This document shows positions 29,869-39,991 of a stretch of DNA of 64,000 nt, piece after piece. The notes beneath the pieces were generated by a model. The model ran no database searches, was not told where the DNA came from, and worked only from the letters and a program-made list of their open reading frames with translations. A program made the position numbers and the translations under genes. Origin of the DNA: Atherinomorus stipes (lineage: Eukaryota; Chordata; Actinopteri; Atheriniformes; Atherinidae); NCBI GenBank assembly GCA_023101725.1, contig JALJCO010000083.1, positions 42,501 through 106,500 of the forward strand. The letters run 5' to 3'. The first letter of the stretch is position 1; each line of letters opens with the position of its first letter.

Positions 29869-30234
29869 GACCAGCTGCAGAACCGGACCAAGTCTGACTC
29901 AACGCTGAGTTGCGCCGTGAAAGCAGACGCTTCAGAAAAAAACGGATCTGAGTGAGGGTCATTGAAGACATCTGAAACCAACATCGAGGCTCTACAGGGG
30001 TTTACTGACATTTATTTCAATGATTTACCACAAAAGATCACATCTTATTAATGAGTTCAGTATGTTTAGAGTTTAAATATTTTAAAGACAATGATGCAAA
30101 GATGCTGATCCATGACCGAGCAGCTTGTGAAGCCCGTGGGAGTCCCCGATTCTTGGTGATCGAGACTGTTGAAGCTCAGCCGAGGTTTTCATCGTCATGC
30201 AGAACGGCCACAATGTGGAGAGCTGCAGCCTTGT

Positions 30235-30240
30235 TTTATT
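30235..30240 (-). terminator. MRPL33: Candidate MRPL33 polyadenylation signal
   Basis: TTTATT on the + strand is AATAAA on the - strand, 134 nt past the MRPL33 stop. A closer, weaker CATAAA variant lies at 30353-30358. If the canonical site is used, the MRPL33 and RBKS 3' UTRs overlap by about 100 nt in antisense. Which site is used cannot be told from sequence. Confidence 0.5.
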
Positions 30241-30312
30241 GATCCAAGAAGAAATCCTCTGAGAGCACCGGCCAATCAGAAACGATGACCGGCCGGCACT
30301 GTAATCCATGAC

Positions 30313-30318
30313 AATAAA
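30313..30318 (+). terminator. RBKS: RBKS polyadenylation signal AATAAA
   Basis: AATAAA in CAATAAAGATCTG, 445 nt after the RBKS stop, followed by a GT-rich stretch at 30338-30365 (GGTTTGTGTTGTCC). This is the canonical hexamer plus downstream element layout. It lies only 56 nt from the MRPL33 stop codon on the other strand. Confidence 0.8.
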
Positions 30319-30373
30319 GATCTGTTCTAACCTCGCAGGTTTGTGTTGTCCTTTTATGTTTGTCCATCATTAA

Positions 30374-30423
30374 TTAAATTGATCTGATCTTCTTCTTCTC
30401 ATAGAACAGGACGTGTTTGTTCA
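30374..30423 (-). CDS. MRPL33: MRPL33 coding exon 4 (last)
   Basis: The acceptor CTACAG precedes TGAACAAACACGTCC on the - strand. The exon completes a split Val codon and reads NKHVLFYEKKKIRSI, then stop TAA at 30376-30374. V-L-F-x-E-K-K-K-I-R-S is the diagnostic C-terminus of bL33m. It is too short for an ORF scan and was found by looking for this tail. Confidence 0.95.
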
Positions 30424-30538
30424 CTGTAGAGACAGAAAGGTCAGTTATTACCTCATGATAACAAAATGTAACAAACTATAACAATAAAATCAGTCTTCAA
30501 ATTAGTTTGGAAAGGTAGAGAAAGAAATTCATATATTC

Positions 30539-31294
30539 TAGGGATGCATGATATAATCAGCCCCCTATCGGTTTCAGCCTATATCGCCCTTAAAACTGAG
30601 TATCAGACATCAGCCATCCCACCGATATTTAACCGATCAGCCCGCTGTTTCTAAAGTCTAAAAAAAAAAAAACTTCTTTTTTACAGACTAAAACTTCTAC
30701 AGACTAGAGGTGGGAAAAAATATCGACACACTGAAATATTGTGATATTTTCATACGCTTATCTCATATCTACATTTGAAAATGCGGTATCAATCTACCTT
30801 ACTGATGAAATTTTGTGATATTTCATCGTTCTGTTTCGAAATCTCATGAGAATTCACCAAAATTTTGCCATATTTTTATATGCTGATATCCTATTGACAT
30901 TTAAAAACGTGGTATCCAACTATTTTACTAACAAAAGTTCGCTATATTTTATCATTCTGTTACGAAATCTTGTGGGAATTCACAAAATATTGAAATATTG
31001 TGAGATTTCATAACAGAACGATGAAATCTCGCGAGATTTTGTAAGTAAAATAGATCGATGCCACGTTTTTAAATATCGATTTGATATCGGCATATAGAAA
31101 TATCGCGATATTTCAGTGTATCAATATTTTTCCCCACCCCTATTTTTTAAAGTCTCGGAAACGGACAACAAAACTGATATTTGCAATGACTGCTTATTTT
31201 TTCAGCTTTAATATCGGTATCCATTTTAAACTCATATCGGCCACATGAGATTAAAAATATCGGATGGCCAAAATTCCCATATTGTGCATCCCTA
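30539..31294. mobile_element. hAT-type non-autonomous element (family D), intact ends
   Basis: A perfect 8-bp target duplication ATATATTC lies at 30531-30538 and 31295-31302. Inverted ends are TAGGGATGCATGATATAA and ATTGTGCATCCCTA. Length 756 bp, no transposase. The interior consists of repeated inverted modules built around AACAGAACGATGAAATCT and GCGAGATTTTGTAAG, including a perfect TCTCGCGAGA palindrome at 31027-31036. An 8-bp duplication with TAGGGATG ends fits hAT. It is inserted in MRPL33 intron 3. Related copies lie at 14040-14663 and 63146-63980. Confidence 0.9.
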
Positions 31295-31664
31295 ATATAT
31301 TCTTTAAAAAATGCTTTTTTTCCTACAAATACATCAGCAGAAAATCCCTATTTTTAATATTAAATGATTCAATTTGCAAAATAAAAAGGAGTTCTAAACA
31401 AACCAGCCTGACTTTGAACTGATTTCTGCTTTAAATGACTCTTTCCTGTGTCTGAGATGCTTTCTGAGCAACTCCATCTGCCCACGTCTGGCTGCAGATA
31501 TGAGTGGACAAGTTTGTTCTGACCACTTCTCCACATACAGCCCGTCACCTTTCATTTTTTCCACATTTTATGGATGTCATTTCTACTGCACAGCTAAACA
31601 GCAGAATGCTTTACAACATGAAACAGAAACAGCAGAATAAAACAAAAATGACATATAATAAGAC

Positions 31665-31840
31665 CAGAGATGCACCGATCCATTGCAGGATTCTGATCCG
31701 ATTCGGATCCCTGAAAATTGGATATCGGCCAATACTCATATTTTCTGATACCAAATCAGTTTATGTGAACATTTCTGTGATTAAGGTCATTATAGCTGTT
31801 GTTAATGTGTCAGGTTTAATTAAACTGTCATAAACCACAC
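31665..31840. mobile_element. hAT-like fragment
   Basis: CAGAGATGCACCGATC followed by GATCCGATTCGGATCCCTGA and ATTGGATATCGGCC resembles the left end of another common fish hAT family. The right end was not identified, so the stop coordinate is approximate. Confidence 0.45.
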
Positions 31841-32039
31841 GTCATTTCCGAATCTTAATCACAGAGCAGCTGATAAACAAATTTAATCCCATTTAAATGT
31901 TTTCCAAAATGATTTATAATAAAAAACCTAAAGTAAAGCAAAGACGACGTCTGTAGATGCCTCATAATCTCAATAATGAAAGATGGTCACTGGATAATTT
32001 AGCAGTAACAACAACTTTGATATTTAAGGTCGAAGAGAA

Positions 32040-33545
32040 TGTGTGGAAAGGAAGCAGGATGTATGTGAATAATCTGAGAACACTAGATGGTATGCCATCG
32101 ATGCAGGATGTGTGTGAATAATCTGGGAATGTTAGATGGTATGACATCGGTGCAGGATGTATGTGAATAATCTGAGAACACTAGATGATCTGACAGCGGT
32201 GCAGGATGTATGTGAATAATCTGGGAGCATTAGATGGTCTGACACCGGTGCAGGATGTATGTGAATAATCTGGGAGCATTAGATGGTCTGACACCGGTGC
32301 AGGATGTATGTGAATAATCTGGGAGCATTAGATGGTCTGACACCGGTGCAGGATGTATGTGAATAATCTGAGAACACTAGATGATCTGACAGCGGTGCAG
32401 GATGTATGTGAATAATCTGGGAATATTAGATGATCTGACAGTAGTGCAGGATGTATGTGAATAATCTGGGAATGTAAGATGGTATGACATCGGTGCAGGA
32501 TGTGTGTGAATAATCTGGGAGCATTAGATGGTCTGACACCGGTGCAGGATGTATGTGAATAATCTGGGAACGTTGGATGATCTGACAGCAGTGCAGGATG
32601 CATGGGAATAATCTGGGAACACTAGCTAGTCTGGCAGCGGTGCAGGATGTATGTGAATAATCTGGGAGCATTAGATGGTCTGACACCGGTGCAGGATGTA
32701 TGTGAATAATCTGGGAGCATTAGATGGTCTGACACCGGTGCAGGATGTATGTGAATAATCTGGGAACGTTGGATGATCTGACAGCAGTGCAGGATGCATG
32801 GGAATAATCTGGGAACACTAGCTAGTCTGGCAGCGGTGCAAGATGTATGTGAATAATCTGGGAGCATTAGATGGTCTGACACCGGTGCAGGATGTATGTG
32901 AATAATCTGGGAGCATTAGATGGTCTGACACTGGTGCAGGATGTATGTGAATAATCTGGGAGCATTAGATGGTCTGACACCGGTGCAGGATGTATGTGAA
33001 TAATCTGGGAACGTTGGATGATCTGACAGCAGTGCAGGATGCATGGGAATAATCTGGGAACACTAGCTAGTCTGGCAGCGGTGCAGGATGTATGTGAATA
33101 ATCTGGGAGCATTAGATGGTCTGACACTGGTGCAGGATGTATGTGAATAATCTGGGAGCATTAGATGGTCTGACACTGGTGCAGGATGTATGTGAATAAT
33201 CTGGGAACGTTGGATGATCTGACAGCAGTGCAGGATGCATGGGAATAATCTGGGAACACTAGCTAGTCTGGCAGCGGTGCAGGATGTATGTGAATAATCT
33301 GGGAACGTTGGATGATCTGACAGCAGTGCAGGATGCATGGGAATAATCTGGGAACACTAGCTAGTCTGGCAGCGGTGCAGGATGTGTGTGAATCTGGGAG
33401 CATTAGATGGTCTGACACTGGTGCAGAATGTATGTGAATAATCTGGGAATGTTGGATGATCTGACAGCAGTGCAGGATGCATGGGAATAATCTGGGAACG
33501 TTAGATGGTCTGACACCGGTACAGGATGTAGGTGAGTAATCTGTG
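32040..33545. repeat. 49-bp minisatellite with higher-order structure in MRPL33 intron 3
   Basis: About 30 units of 49 bp with the core GTGCAGGATGTATGTGAATA and ATCTGGGA. Three monomer types are recognisable. A has GAGCATTAGATGGTCTGACA, B has GAACGTTGGATGATCTGACA with GCATGGGAATAA, and C has GAACACTAGCTAGTCTGGCA. From about 32560 the order is B C A A B C A A A B C A A B C B C A B, so blocks of 4 x 49 and 5 x 49 bp were amplified. The six overlapping 86-144-codon - strand ORFs are repeat artefacts. One unit near 33390 lacks the AATAAT spacer bases. Confidence 0.95.
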
Positions 33546-33853
33546 AACATAAACATATTGCTTATATGTGTATTTTTTAGTCCGATATGAAAAAAGAAGC
33601 TGCATTTATGCAAGTTTATTTCTTTTTTAATAATGGATGTCTCTTGTGAAATGTCATTGCCTATTCTTCTTGTCAACAAGATTACATGAAACTTCAAAGC
33701 TGAACTTCATCCATATTGATGAGGAGTGTAAATGCTTGTAGGAGAAAGTAGATCAGTTTGGTTTAAATAACAAATGAGTTGAAAATGATCTATTACATTG
33801 ATTCAAAGCTTTGATAGCTCTGCTGAGAGACATTATTATCGATCACATCTTAC

Positions 33854-33960
33854 CGAACGGATCATGTTTGCGTAGCACCAGTTTTTCTCTGAGGCGGTTT
33901 CTCTTTGTGTTGAAGAAGTATCCCGTCCCTGCAGCGCTCACCATCTGCACCAGGACGGAC
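33854..33960 (-). CDS. MRPL33: MRPL33 coding exon 3
   Basis: 107 nt. The acceptor TCCTCTTCCAG precedes GTCCGTCCTG and the donor is CCGTTCG|GTAAGA (- strand). It reads [19 protein letters not shown], then [17 protein letters not shown]-x-M-x-S-x-A-G-T-G and [12 protein letters not shown] are the diagnostic bL33m blocks. The open frame extends 5' into the intron (to an ATG at 34082), but that extension has no bL33 similarity and is not used here. Confidence 0.97.
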
Positions 33961-34448
33961 CTGGAAGAGGACGACGCGGTGTGAGCATCGCCGTAAACGT
34001 AATAACGAGTAAAACCAGGACTGTTAAAGTCTGGAGCCACCCTCAGGTCTTCATATGATGTCACGAATATTAATAAAAACAAATCTGGGAAGCAGTTTAT
34101 TTACACGTGGGCTTATTTGTTCAACTTATAACTGTCCCTCATTCCTGTGTGTACAGCAATAAACCCAGTCCTAATTTTGAGTTTTAACGACTAAAATACA
34201 GAAACTGAAACAAATGTTTGTTGTTTTTAAAGGAAAACTTTTTTATATAGGCATTTTTATACTGGAATGATCCATAAGCTGCTAAATAAACAAACAAAAC
34301 AAAAAACAAAGCCAGTCCTGACTAAGAGCAATTTCCTAAGATAAAATTAGGAAGAAAAAAAAAACCTATAACATCAGGATGCTTGGAAGCTGAATATAAA
34401 AACTTGGTCTGGATGAAGTATTTATGTAAATTCAGTCACTTTACTTAC

Positions 34449-34467
34449 TTTGATTTTGCTTTCGCCA
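34449..34467 (-). CDS. MRPL33: MRPL33 coding exon 2 (19-nt microexon)
   Basis: - strand: acceptor CTTTTTCAG, exon TGGCGAAAGCAAAATCAAA, donor GTAAGTAAAG. With the flanking split codons it gives LAKAKSK, matching the basic A-K-x-K-S-K segment of MRPL33. Both splice sites are near-consensus, and the reading frame closes only when this exon is included. Confidence 0.92.
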
Positions 34468-34870
34468 CTGAAAAAGACAAGAGAAATTTCTTTAAATTAG
34501 TCAGCATATTAAATCAAAGACTTATTCTTCACTTTTCTCGGACATCTTTAAAAAGAAAAGTCATGCTTCTTATGAAATTATCGACGTTTTTTTGTTTTGT
34601 TTTGTTTGGAGCTACACAATCTGAACTAGTTCACCAGAATGAGCATTTAACTGATGAAACCACAACAGATATGCAAGATATTTTATGTTGGGGATTTAAA
34701 AGTCTATCAAACATGGTAGGAAATTGATAATAGCTGTCCAGGAGACAGATGTAGCTACAGGTTCTGGATAAACGGTGAAACATGTTAGCTAACCTGATGC
34801 TAACTGATCGCAGACTTTAAAACTAAGCTAAACTCGTTATCTAATTCTATTATGAGAGCTTCATACTCAC

Positions 34871-34892
34871 AGTTCACAGTAGTTAGAAACAT
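34871..34892 (-). CDS. MRPL33: MRPL33 coding exon 1
   Basis: - strand: ATGTTTCTAACTACTGTGAA then CT, encoding MFLTTVN plus the first base of a split codon, followed by the donor GTGAGT. Vertebrate MRPL33 also starts M-F-L. The start is the first ATG consistent with the spliced frame, and the total of 65 codons matches the family length. Confidence 0.92.
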
Positions 34893-35065
34893 AATGACAG
34901 CTTCTGTTTACTCTTTCACCACGATATTAAAACATTACTGTTATCCAAAGCGGGTCACATTGAACACTGGCGCATCCGTACAGTAAAACACTTCCGGGTC
35001 TTCTTAAAGGTACAGTACCCCAGAATTCACCAGGCTTTTTACTTACATCTTCATCCCCGGAAGGA
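34893..35065 (-). promoter_or_regulatory. MRPL33: MRPL33 promoter/5' UTR with ETS-type sites
   Basis: ACTTCCGGG at 34989-34997 (CCCGGAAGT on the gene strand) and CCCGGAAGG at about 35056-35064 are ETS/GABP-type motifs, typical of promoters of nuclear-encoded mitochondrial genes. No TATA box is evident. TTAAAGGTACAGTA at about 35005-35018, just beside the first ETS site, equals the end sequence of the TTAA-flanked element found elsewhere in the window. The transcription start was not determined. Confidence 0.55.
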
Positions 35066-35389
35066 AAATAAAGATACTTACACTCGTCAAATAAGAATTA
35101 GATTGTTCTTAAGATAGTGAAGACCTTTTATATCTTTTTAAAATAGGAAACAGTGGATCATCTTTAATGAAAGGGTAGAAAATCTGCTCCATAATTCCCT
35201 TCTACCACAACATTTGTATTATCTTTAAAGTTGAGCTTTATGTTAATATATTGGAGGAAAACCTTTGGCAGTAGTATCTTTAACTGTTTGATTTTTACTT
35301 TCTTTTTTTAAAATTTTCCATCCAACATGAAGTTATATTTTATATCTTAATATAGATTATATTACACAGCCTCAGCTAAACATGAGTAC

Positions 35390-35900
35390 ATACAGTCAGC
35401 CTCAAAATTATTCATACCCTCCAGTTCAAGAAGGAAAAAAATCAGCTGTCAGTGAAATAAGTTGAAATTGACAAAAGTAATAATAAATAAAAAATTCTAT
35501 GAAAATCATGACATTGATTTTGAATTGTAGTTTGAAAGAAATATTAAACAAACACACACAAAAAAAAAAAACAAGTAAACAAGCATGTTGGAGCTCCGAA
35601 GCTAAAAGTTTCACTGCAATCAGGTGTTTTCTGTAATGTTCAAAAAGACTACAACTGTTGACAGGTATTTTGGTCCACTGTTCATGGGAAAGGTGCTCTA
35701 ATGTGTCTGGGACAGTTTTGTTTGTTTGTTTTTTATTATCACTTCCAACTAAAATTCAAAAGCAAAATTAAATTTCACTAAAGCGTAATTTTGTAAATTT
35801 TTCTTCTTATTAGTTTCTTTAGTTTCTTGTTTGAATTACTAGTGTGAATTTAGTCTTTTCTTTAATTGAAGAGTATGAATAATTTGGAGGACGACCGTAT
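35390..35900. mobile_element. Tc1-type miniature element (family C), copy 4
   Basis: Inverted ends TACAGTCAGCCTCAAAATTA and AGTATGAATAATTTGGAGG / ACGACCGTA. It shares AAGTTGAAATTGACAAAAGT and GGGAAAGGTGCTCTAATG with copies 1-3. It sits just upstream of MRPL33 and has no coding capacity. Confidence 0.8.
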
Positions 35901-36053
35901 TAGTCAAATGACTACATGAATTTTTTTTGTGGAATATTCATTGAACAGCTGTTGCTTCACAGCTGCAGATTCACATCACAGCTATGTTTGGTCAGATAAT
36001 TGTTACTGCCCTTTATGGGTTTTTTAAAATTCCTTGTGTATGGTATATAAAGG

Positions 36054-36232
36054 GAAGAAAAAAAATATAATTATAGACGGCTTAGAAAAACAAAGAAAAG
36101 AAAAAAAAAAAAAAAAAAAAAGGAGGAGGGAAAAAAAACAAAAAAAAAAAAAAAAGGTGGGAGAAAAAAAAAAAAAAGGGGCAAAAAACAAAAAGGAAAA
36201 ATAAAAAAAAAAAGGAAGGAGGAGGGGGAATT
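36054..36232. repeat. A-rich polypurine tract
   Basis: Nearly pure purine on the + strand, made of A-runs separated by GG/GGAGG blocks. Low-complexity ORFs on the - strand (F/P-rich) derive from it. The A-runs are a likely site of length variation and assembly error. Confidence 0.9.
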
Positions 36233-36449
36233 ACTGTTTTAGTGGCAGAGAACTCCAAAGCTGGGACCCATAAGCCCAAGAAGTTTTCCAATAAGGTTGA
36301 GGAAGAGAGCTTAAGATTAGGAAAAGACTGACAAATTAGAAGCCAATTCTTTCTAATTCCATTCATTTATGTGTGATCATTACAGACATGAAGTGGTTTT
36401 ATGTCCAGGTTTTTATCTCCATAATAGCAGCTTTTTTACAGAAGAAAAA

Positions 36450-36622
36450 GAAGAATTTTCTTGATAAGATTTCTTGAAATAAGATGCATTTGTCTTAAAA
36501 CAAGTTCCTATATCTCTCTGAAATGTTTCTCTTTAGGTGTTTTTGTCTCATTTTGAGTATGATGAGATATTTTGACTAGAAATTAGAAAAATATACTTGG
36601 TAAGATTTGAGTTTCTGCAGTG
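36450..36622. mobile_element. CACTG-ended miniature element fragment (family F)
   Basis: AAATAAGATGCATTTGTCTT, TTCCTATATCTC and GATGAGATATTTTGACTAGA, ending AGTTTCTGCAGTG. Shares this text with 56175-56530. The terminal CAGTG fits CACTA/EnSpm-like ends. The left end is not clear. Confidence 0.6.
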
Positions 36623-37857
36623 TGTTGGTGAAATTAAGGATTTTTGCTGCAGATAATGCTTCATGTAGAGGCCCATTCATTCTGCCCCCATATATGGATA
36701 TATGCGGATCTACGACTAATCTAAATACAGTAGCATCCACAGGAGTTAGAGAGATGCAGAAATGTTACTGGTGAGTAAATGCACATATAAATTCCTTGAA
36801 ATAAGGTTCAGGTTGAAAGAAATAAAAGTTATTCTTTAATAAACCTTGGCCACCCTGATATTTTCTCTGGCCACCCCTAAAAAGCCTCTAGCCCAGATTG
36901 CAGAGGAGTTTGGACCACATTTTGCTCTTATGGAAGAGTTACAGCAATAGCAAGCAATATGAGGGCCAGATGAAGCCCAGAGTTCATAAACCAGGACTGA
37001 ATCCAGACCATCATTCTCCCCCTGAGTCAGCACCGTCAGTCAGTGTGGATTACAATTGGCCAAAACATTGTTTCCTACTCTGGGAGGTGATTAGTGACAT
37101 GACATGAGTGGAAGAAATAGTCATTAAGATTAAATGTGATTTAGCTGGCTATCAGAAAAAGACTAAATCTGAGTAAAAGGTCATGATTCACACACTTGGA
37201 ATTTTAATAACAGAACAAGGCGGTCAAGAAACAGCCACAATTTTCAATTTCCTGCAGTTTCAAGCTAATTAGCCCCTTCTTCCTACTCAACACTTATTTG
37301 CAGGAAATCTGTGACAAACAAACCAAGATGTGGCCACAATGACGAGAACCCCTCCACTTCAAAAAGAGCCACAGTCTGCCGTGTTATTTTTAAAGTCAGG
37401 CAAAAAGTGAAAATGACACGGACAAAAACACGGAGAGCCCTTAACCCAGTTTTTACTGTCTCCAAGGCTGCAGTATGAGCTGGATTTTAATGAAACTTCG
37501 CCTCTGAGTAGACGAGTTTCAGCCCGGTCTCTTCAGATCTGTCCAGTGTCCTTATTTTCTTAACCTGAGACTCACAGAGAGGAACACCCCGATAATGTTG
37601 TGATTTAATCTCAACCTCCACAGGGTGCAATCACACCTTGTGTCATGCTGGGTCTTCCTCAGTCAAGTCCAGTTTTAGTCAGACTGTTTGAAGATGAAGC
37701 AAAGATGAATAGATGAAATGGTTAATAGATGCACATATGTGGGCAGGAAATACTTGACAACCTCATTCTCCAAGTTGCTATGGTTTATATCATTTTATTT
37801 TTTTCCAATAAGGGGTCAAAAAAGTCTGGAAGGAAGAATCAGACACTGAATTTTAAA

Positions 37858-37960
37858 TCAACTGTCAACTCAACTTTATTTACGATATGTAGCACTTTAT
37901 CAGGTACATAAGAGCAACTCAAAGTGCTTTACAGAATTAAAACAATAAAGAAAAAATCAC
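37858..37960. repeat. Common fish retroposon-tail-like repeat
   Basis: CAACTTTATTTACGATATGT and GCAACTCAAAGTGCTTTACA match a short repeat often seen in fish introns and UTRs (ACTTTATTTATATAGCAC...AAAGTGCTTTAC type). The exact family is uncertain. Confidence 0.45.
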
Positions 37961-38090
37961 TAAAAACAATGATTTAAAACAGGTTAAAAGAAAACAATAG
38001 CAAAATAAAAAGAATTTGAAATTAAATTAAACGAATGAAAACAAAATAAAAAGTACTTATTTATCCCAGAAGAGAAATTCCATATGTAAT

Positions 38091-38142
<52 letters not shown>
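38091..38142. repeat. (TC)n microsatellite
   Basis: About 50 bp of uninterrupted TC dinucleotides. It lies immediately 5' of a Tc1 element end (CACCGGTCACTTTATTAGGT). Confidence 0.98.
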
Positions 38143-38144
<2 letters not shown>

Positions 38145-38162
38145 GAACAGTGTAACATACAC

Positions 38163-39045
38163 ACACCGGTCACTTTATTAGGTACACCTGTCCAACTGCT
38201 CGTTAACGCACATTTCTAATCAGCCAATCACATGGCAGCAACTCAATGCATTTAGGCATGTAGACATGGTCAAGACGATCTGCTGCAGTTCAAACCAGCA
38301 TCAGAATGAGGAAGAAAGGTGATTTAAGTGACTCTGAACGTGGCATGGTTGCTGGTCTGAATATTTCAGAAACTGCTGATCTACTGGGATTTTCCTGCAC
38401 AACCATCTCTACGGTTTTACAGAGAATGGACCCAAAAAGAGAAAATATCCAGTGAGCAGCAGTTCTGTGGGTGCAAATGCGTTGTTGATGCCAGAGGTCA
38501 GAGGAGAATGGCCAGACTGGTTCCAGCTGATAGAAAGGCAACAGTAACTCAAATATCCACTTGTTACAACCAAAGTATGCAGAAGAGCATCTCTGAATGC
38601 ACAACACATCCAACCTGGAAGCAGATGGGCAACAGCAGCAGAAGACCACACCGGGTGCCACTCCTGTCAGCTAAGAACAGGAAACTGAGGCTACAATTCA
38701 CACAGACTCACCAACATTGGACAATAGAAGATGGAGAAATGTTTCCTTGTCTCATGAGTCTCCATTTCTGCAACGAAATTTGGATGGTAGGCTCAGAATT
38801 TGGTGTCATCAACATGAAAGCATGGATCCATCCTGCCTTGTATCAATGGTTCAGCTTGGTGGTGGTGGTGTAATGGTGTGGGAGAGATTTTCTTGGCACA
38901 CTTTGGGCCCCTTAGTACCAACATGGCGGTTTAACCACCACAGCCTATCTGAGTATTGCTGCTGACCATGTCCATCACAGTGTAGCATCCTCTGACGCTA
39001 CTTCCAGCAGGATAACGCACCATGTCATAAAGCAGGAATCATCTC
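38163..39045 (+). mobile_element. Tc1-like element (family G), interrupted, with broken transposase
   Basis: Begins with the recognisable fish element end CCGGTCACTTTATTAGGTAC. The HTH region is near 38310-38420 (GDLSDSERGMVAGL in pieces). Transposase blocks follow: frame-shifted SAKNRKLRLQFTQTH near 38670, MVWERFSWHTLGPLVPTW near 38872-38925, and QQDNAPCHKAGIISDLM near 39005-39055 with the second catalytic Asp. The text then switches to a different Tc1 in the opposite orientation, so the C-terminal third is missing here. Several frameshifts make it inactive. Confidence 0.8.
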
Positions 39046-39049
39046 AGAC

Positions 39050-39372
39050 CTGATGCCCTCATCACTCTGGAACAGGGTACATTTGGACTCATCAGACCAC
39101 ATGACCTTCTTCCATTGTTCCACAGTCCAATCTTTATGCTCAAATTGAAGCATTTTTCCAGTTAGCCTCACTGATTAGTGGCTACACAGCTGTTCAGTCC
39201 CAATCCTGTGAGTTCCCTTCGCATTGTTGGTGTGGAAATGCTCTTCCTTTCACTTTTAAGCACAGCTCTGAGTTCTACTGTTGTTTTCCTTCCATTTGAC
39301 CTCACCGAATGTTTAAATGATAACTGATCATGATCATTCAAGACGACTTTTCTGACCACATTTCCCCAGGAA
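39050..39372 (-). mobile_element. Tc1-like fragment (family H) on the - strand
   Basis: On the - strand, 39359-39168 reads VVLNDHDQLSFKHSVRSNGR, then KTTVELRAVLKSERKSIS, an HTH region typical of a second Tc1 family. The + strand text GGACTCATCAGACCACATGA at about 39089 is the region around its first catalytic Asp read backwards. It joins family G directly near 39050, so one element inserted into or recombined with the other. Confidence 0.8.
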
Positions 39373-39779
39373 GACGATGGTTCCTCACCATCTTTCCAAT
39401 TTGATTAGATTTGTCAAAATTGATGCGTTAATGCAAAAACATTGTTTGTTTTTATACATTAATGCATCGACAACAAGGCTATTTTTCATGTGGGATTCAA
39501 AATCTGAATTTGGTATTATCTTGATCAGAGGAGCGGATTCTGGGCATGTGGGCACCTTATTACAGTGGTGAACAAAATCTACTAAACCCACTTTATCCTC
39601 CTTATTCATGACCCATTCCATGTACGAAATAACTTTGTTTGCCGTCATGGTTCAGACGTGATCTTTGATGTGAAGTGATGATATTGAGGAATCTTCATGA
39701 TTAAATAATAATAGATAATAATGGCATTTAACAATAATCGTGGCATTTAATATTGTGATCAATCGTGAAAGTAAGTGAT

Positions 39780-39862
39780 CTGTAAATAATCTCATCTCAT
39801 CAGACCAGGCAACATCTTCCATTCTTTAATGCCCTATTGCCTAAATGCATTGAGTTGCTGCA
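39780..39862 (-). mobile_element. Inverted remnant of Tc1 family G
   Basis: TGCCTAAATGCATTGAGTTG at about 39838 is the reverse complement of the family G start region at 38230-38265 (AACTCAATGCATTTAGGCA). Together with 38163 it could be the second terminal arm of the family G element, with family H material between. Confidence 0.6.
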
Positions 39863-39991
39863 ATATATACTTATAAAAATATGTGGGAGGGCTTTTGAAA
39901 CATTACATTTAAAATAACGGGAGCTATAGGAAAATAAAGAAAAATGTGCTTCTAGAATATTCATTATACCTGCTTATTGCTTTTGTCCCTA

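Larger units (their letters stand above)
30374..34892 (-). other. MRPL33: MRPL33 gene, complete coding region in four exons
   Basis: Gene span from start codon to stop. The product is the large-subunit mitochondrial ribosomal protein bL33m, a tiny basic protein near the E-site region. Exon lengths 22, 19, 107 and 50 nt sum to 198 nt, giving 65 residues plus a stop; vertebrate MRPL33 is also 65 residues. All introns are GT/AG and frame is maintained throughout. Intron 3 (30424-33853) carries a hAT element and a 49-bp minisatellite. The gene is convergent with RBKS, as in human. Confidence 0.96.

Noticed and set aside
32040..33545. CRISPR-like array
   Set aside because: Units are contiguous 49-bp repeats without unique spacers, in a vertebrate intron.
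32328..33697. Six similar - strand ORFs as a gene family
   Set aside because: They are the 49-bp minisatellite read through rotating frames; 49 is not a multiple of three and stops are simply rare in the unit.
33961..34082. 5' extension of MRPL33 exon 3 to the upstream ATG
   Set aside because: The extension has no bL33 similarity, while a proper acceptor at 33961 plus exons 1 and 2 give the expected 65-residue protein.
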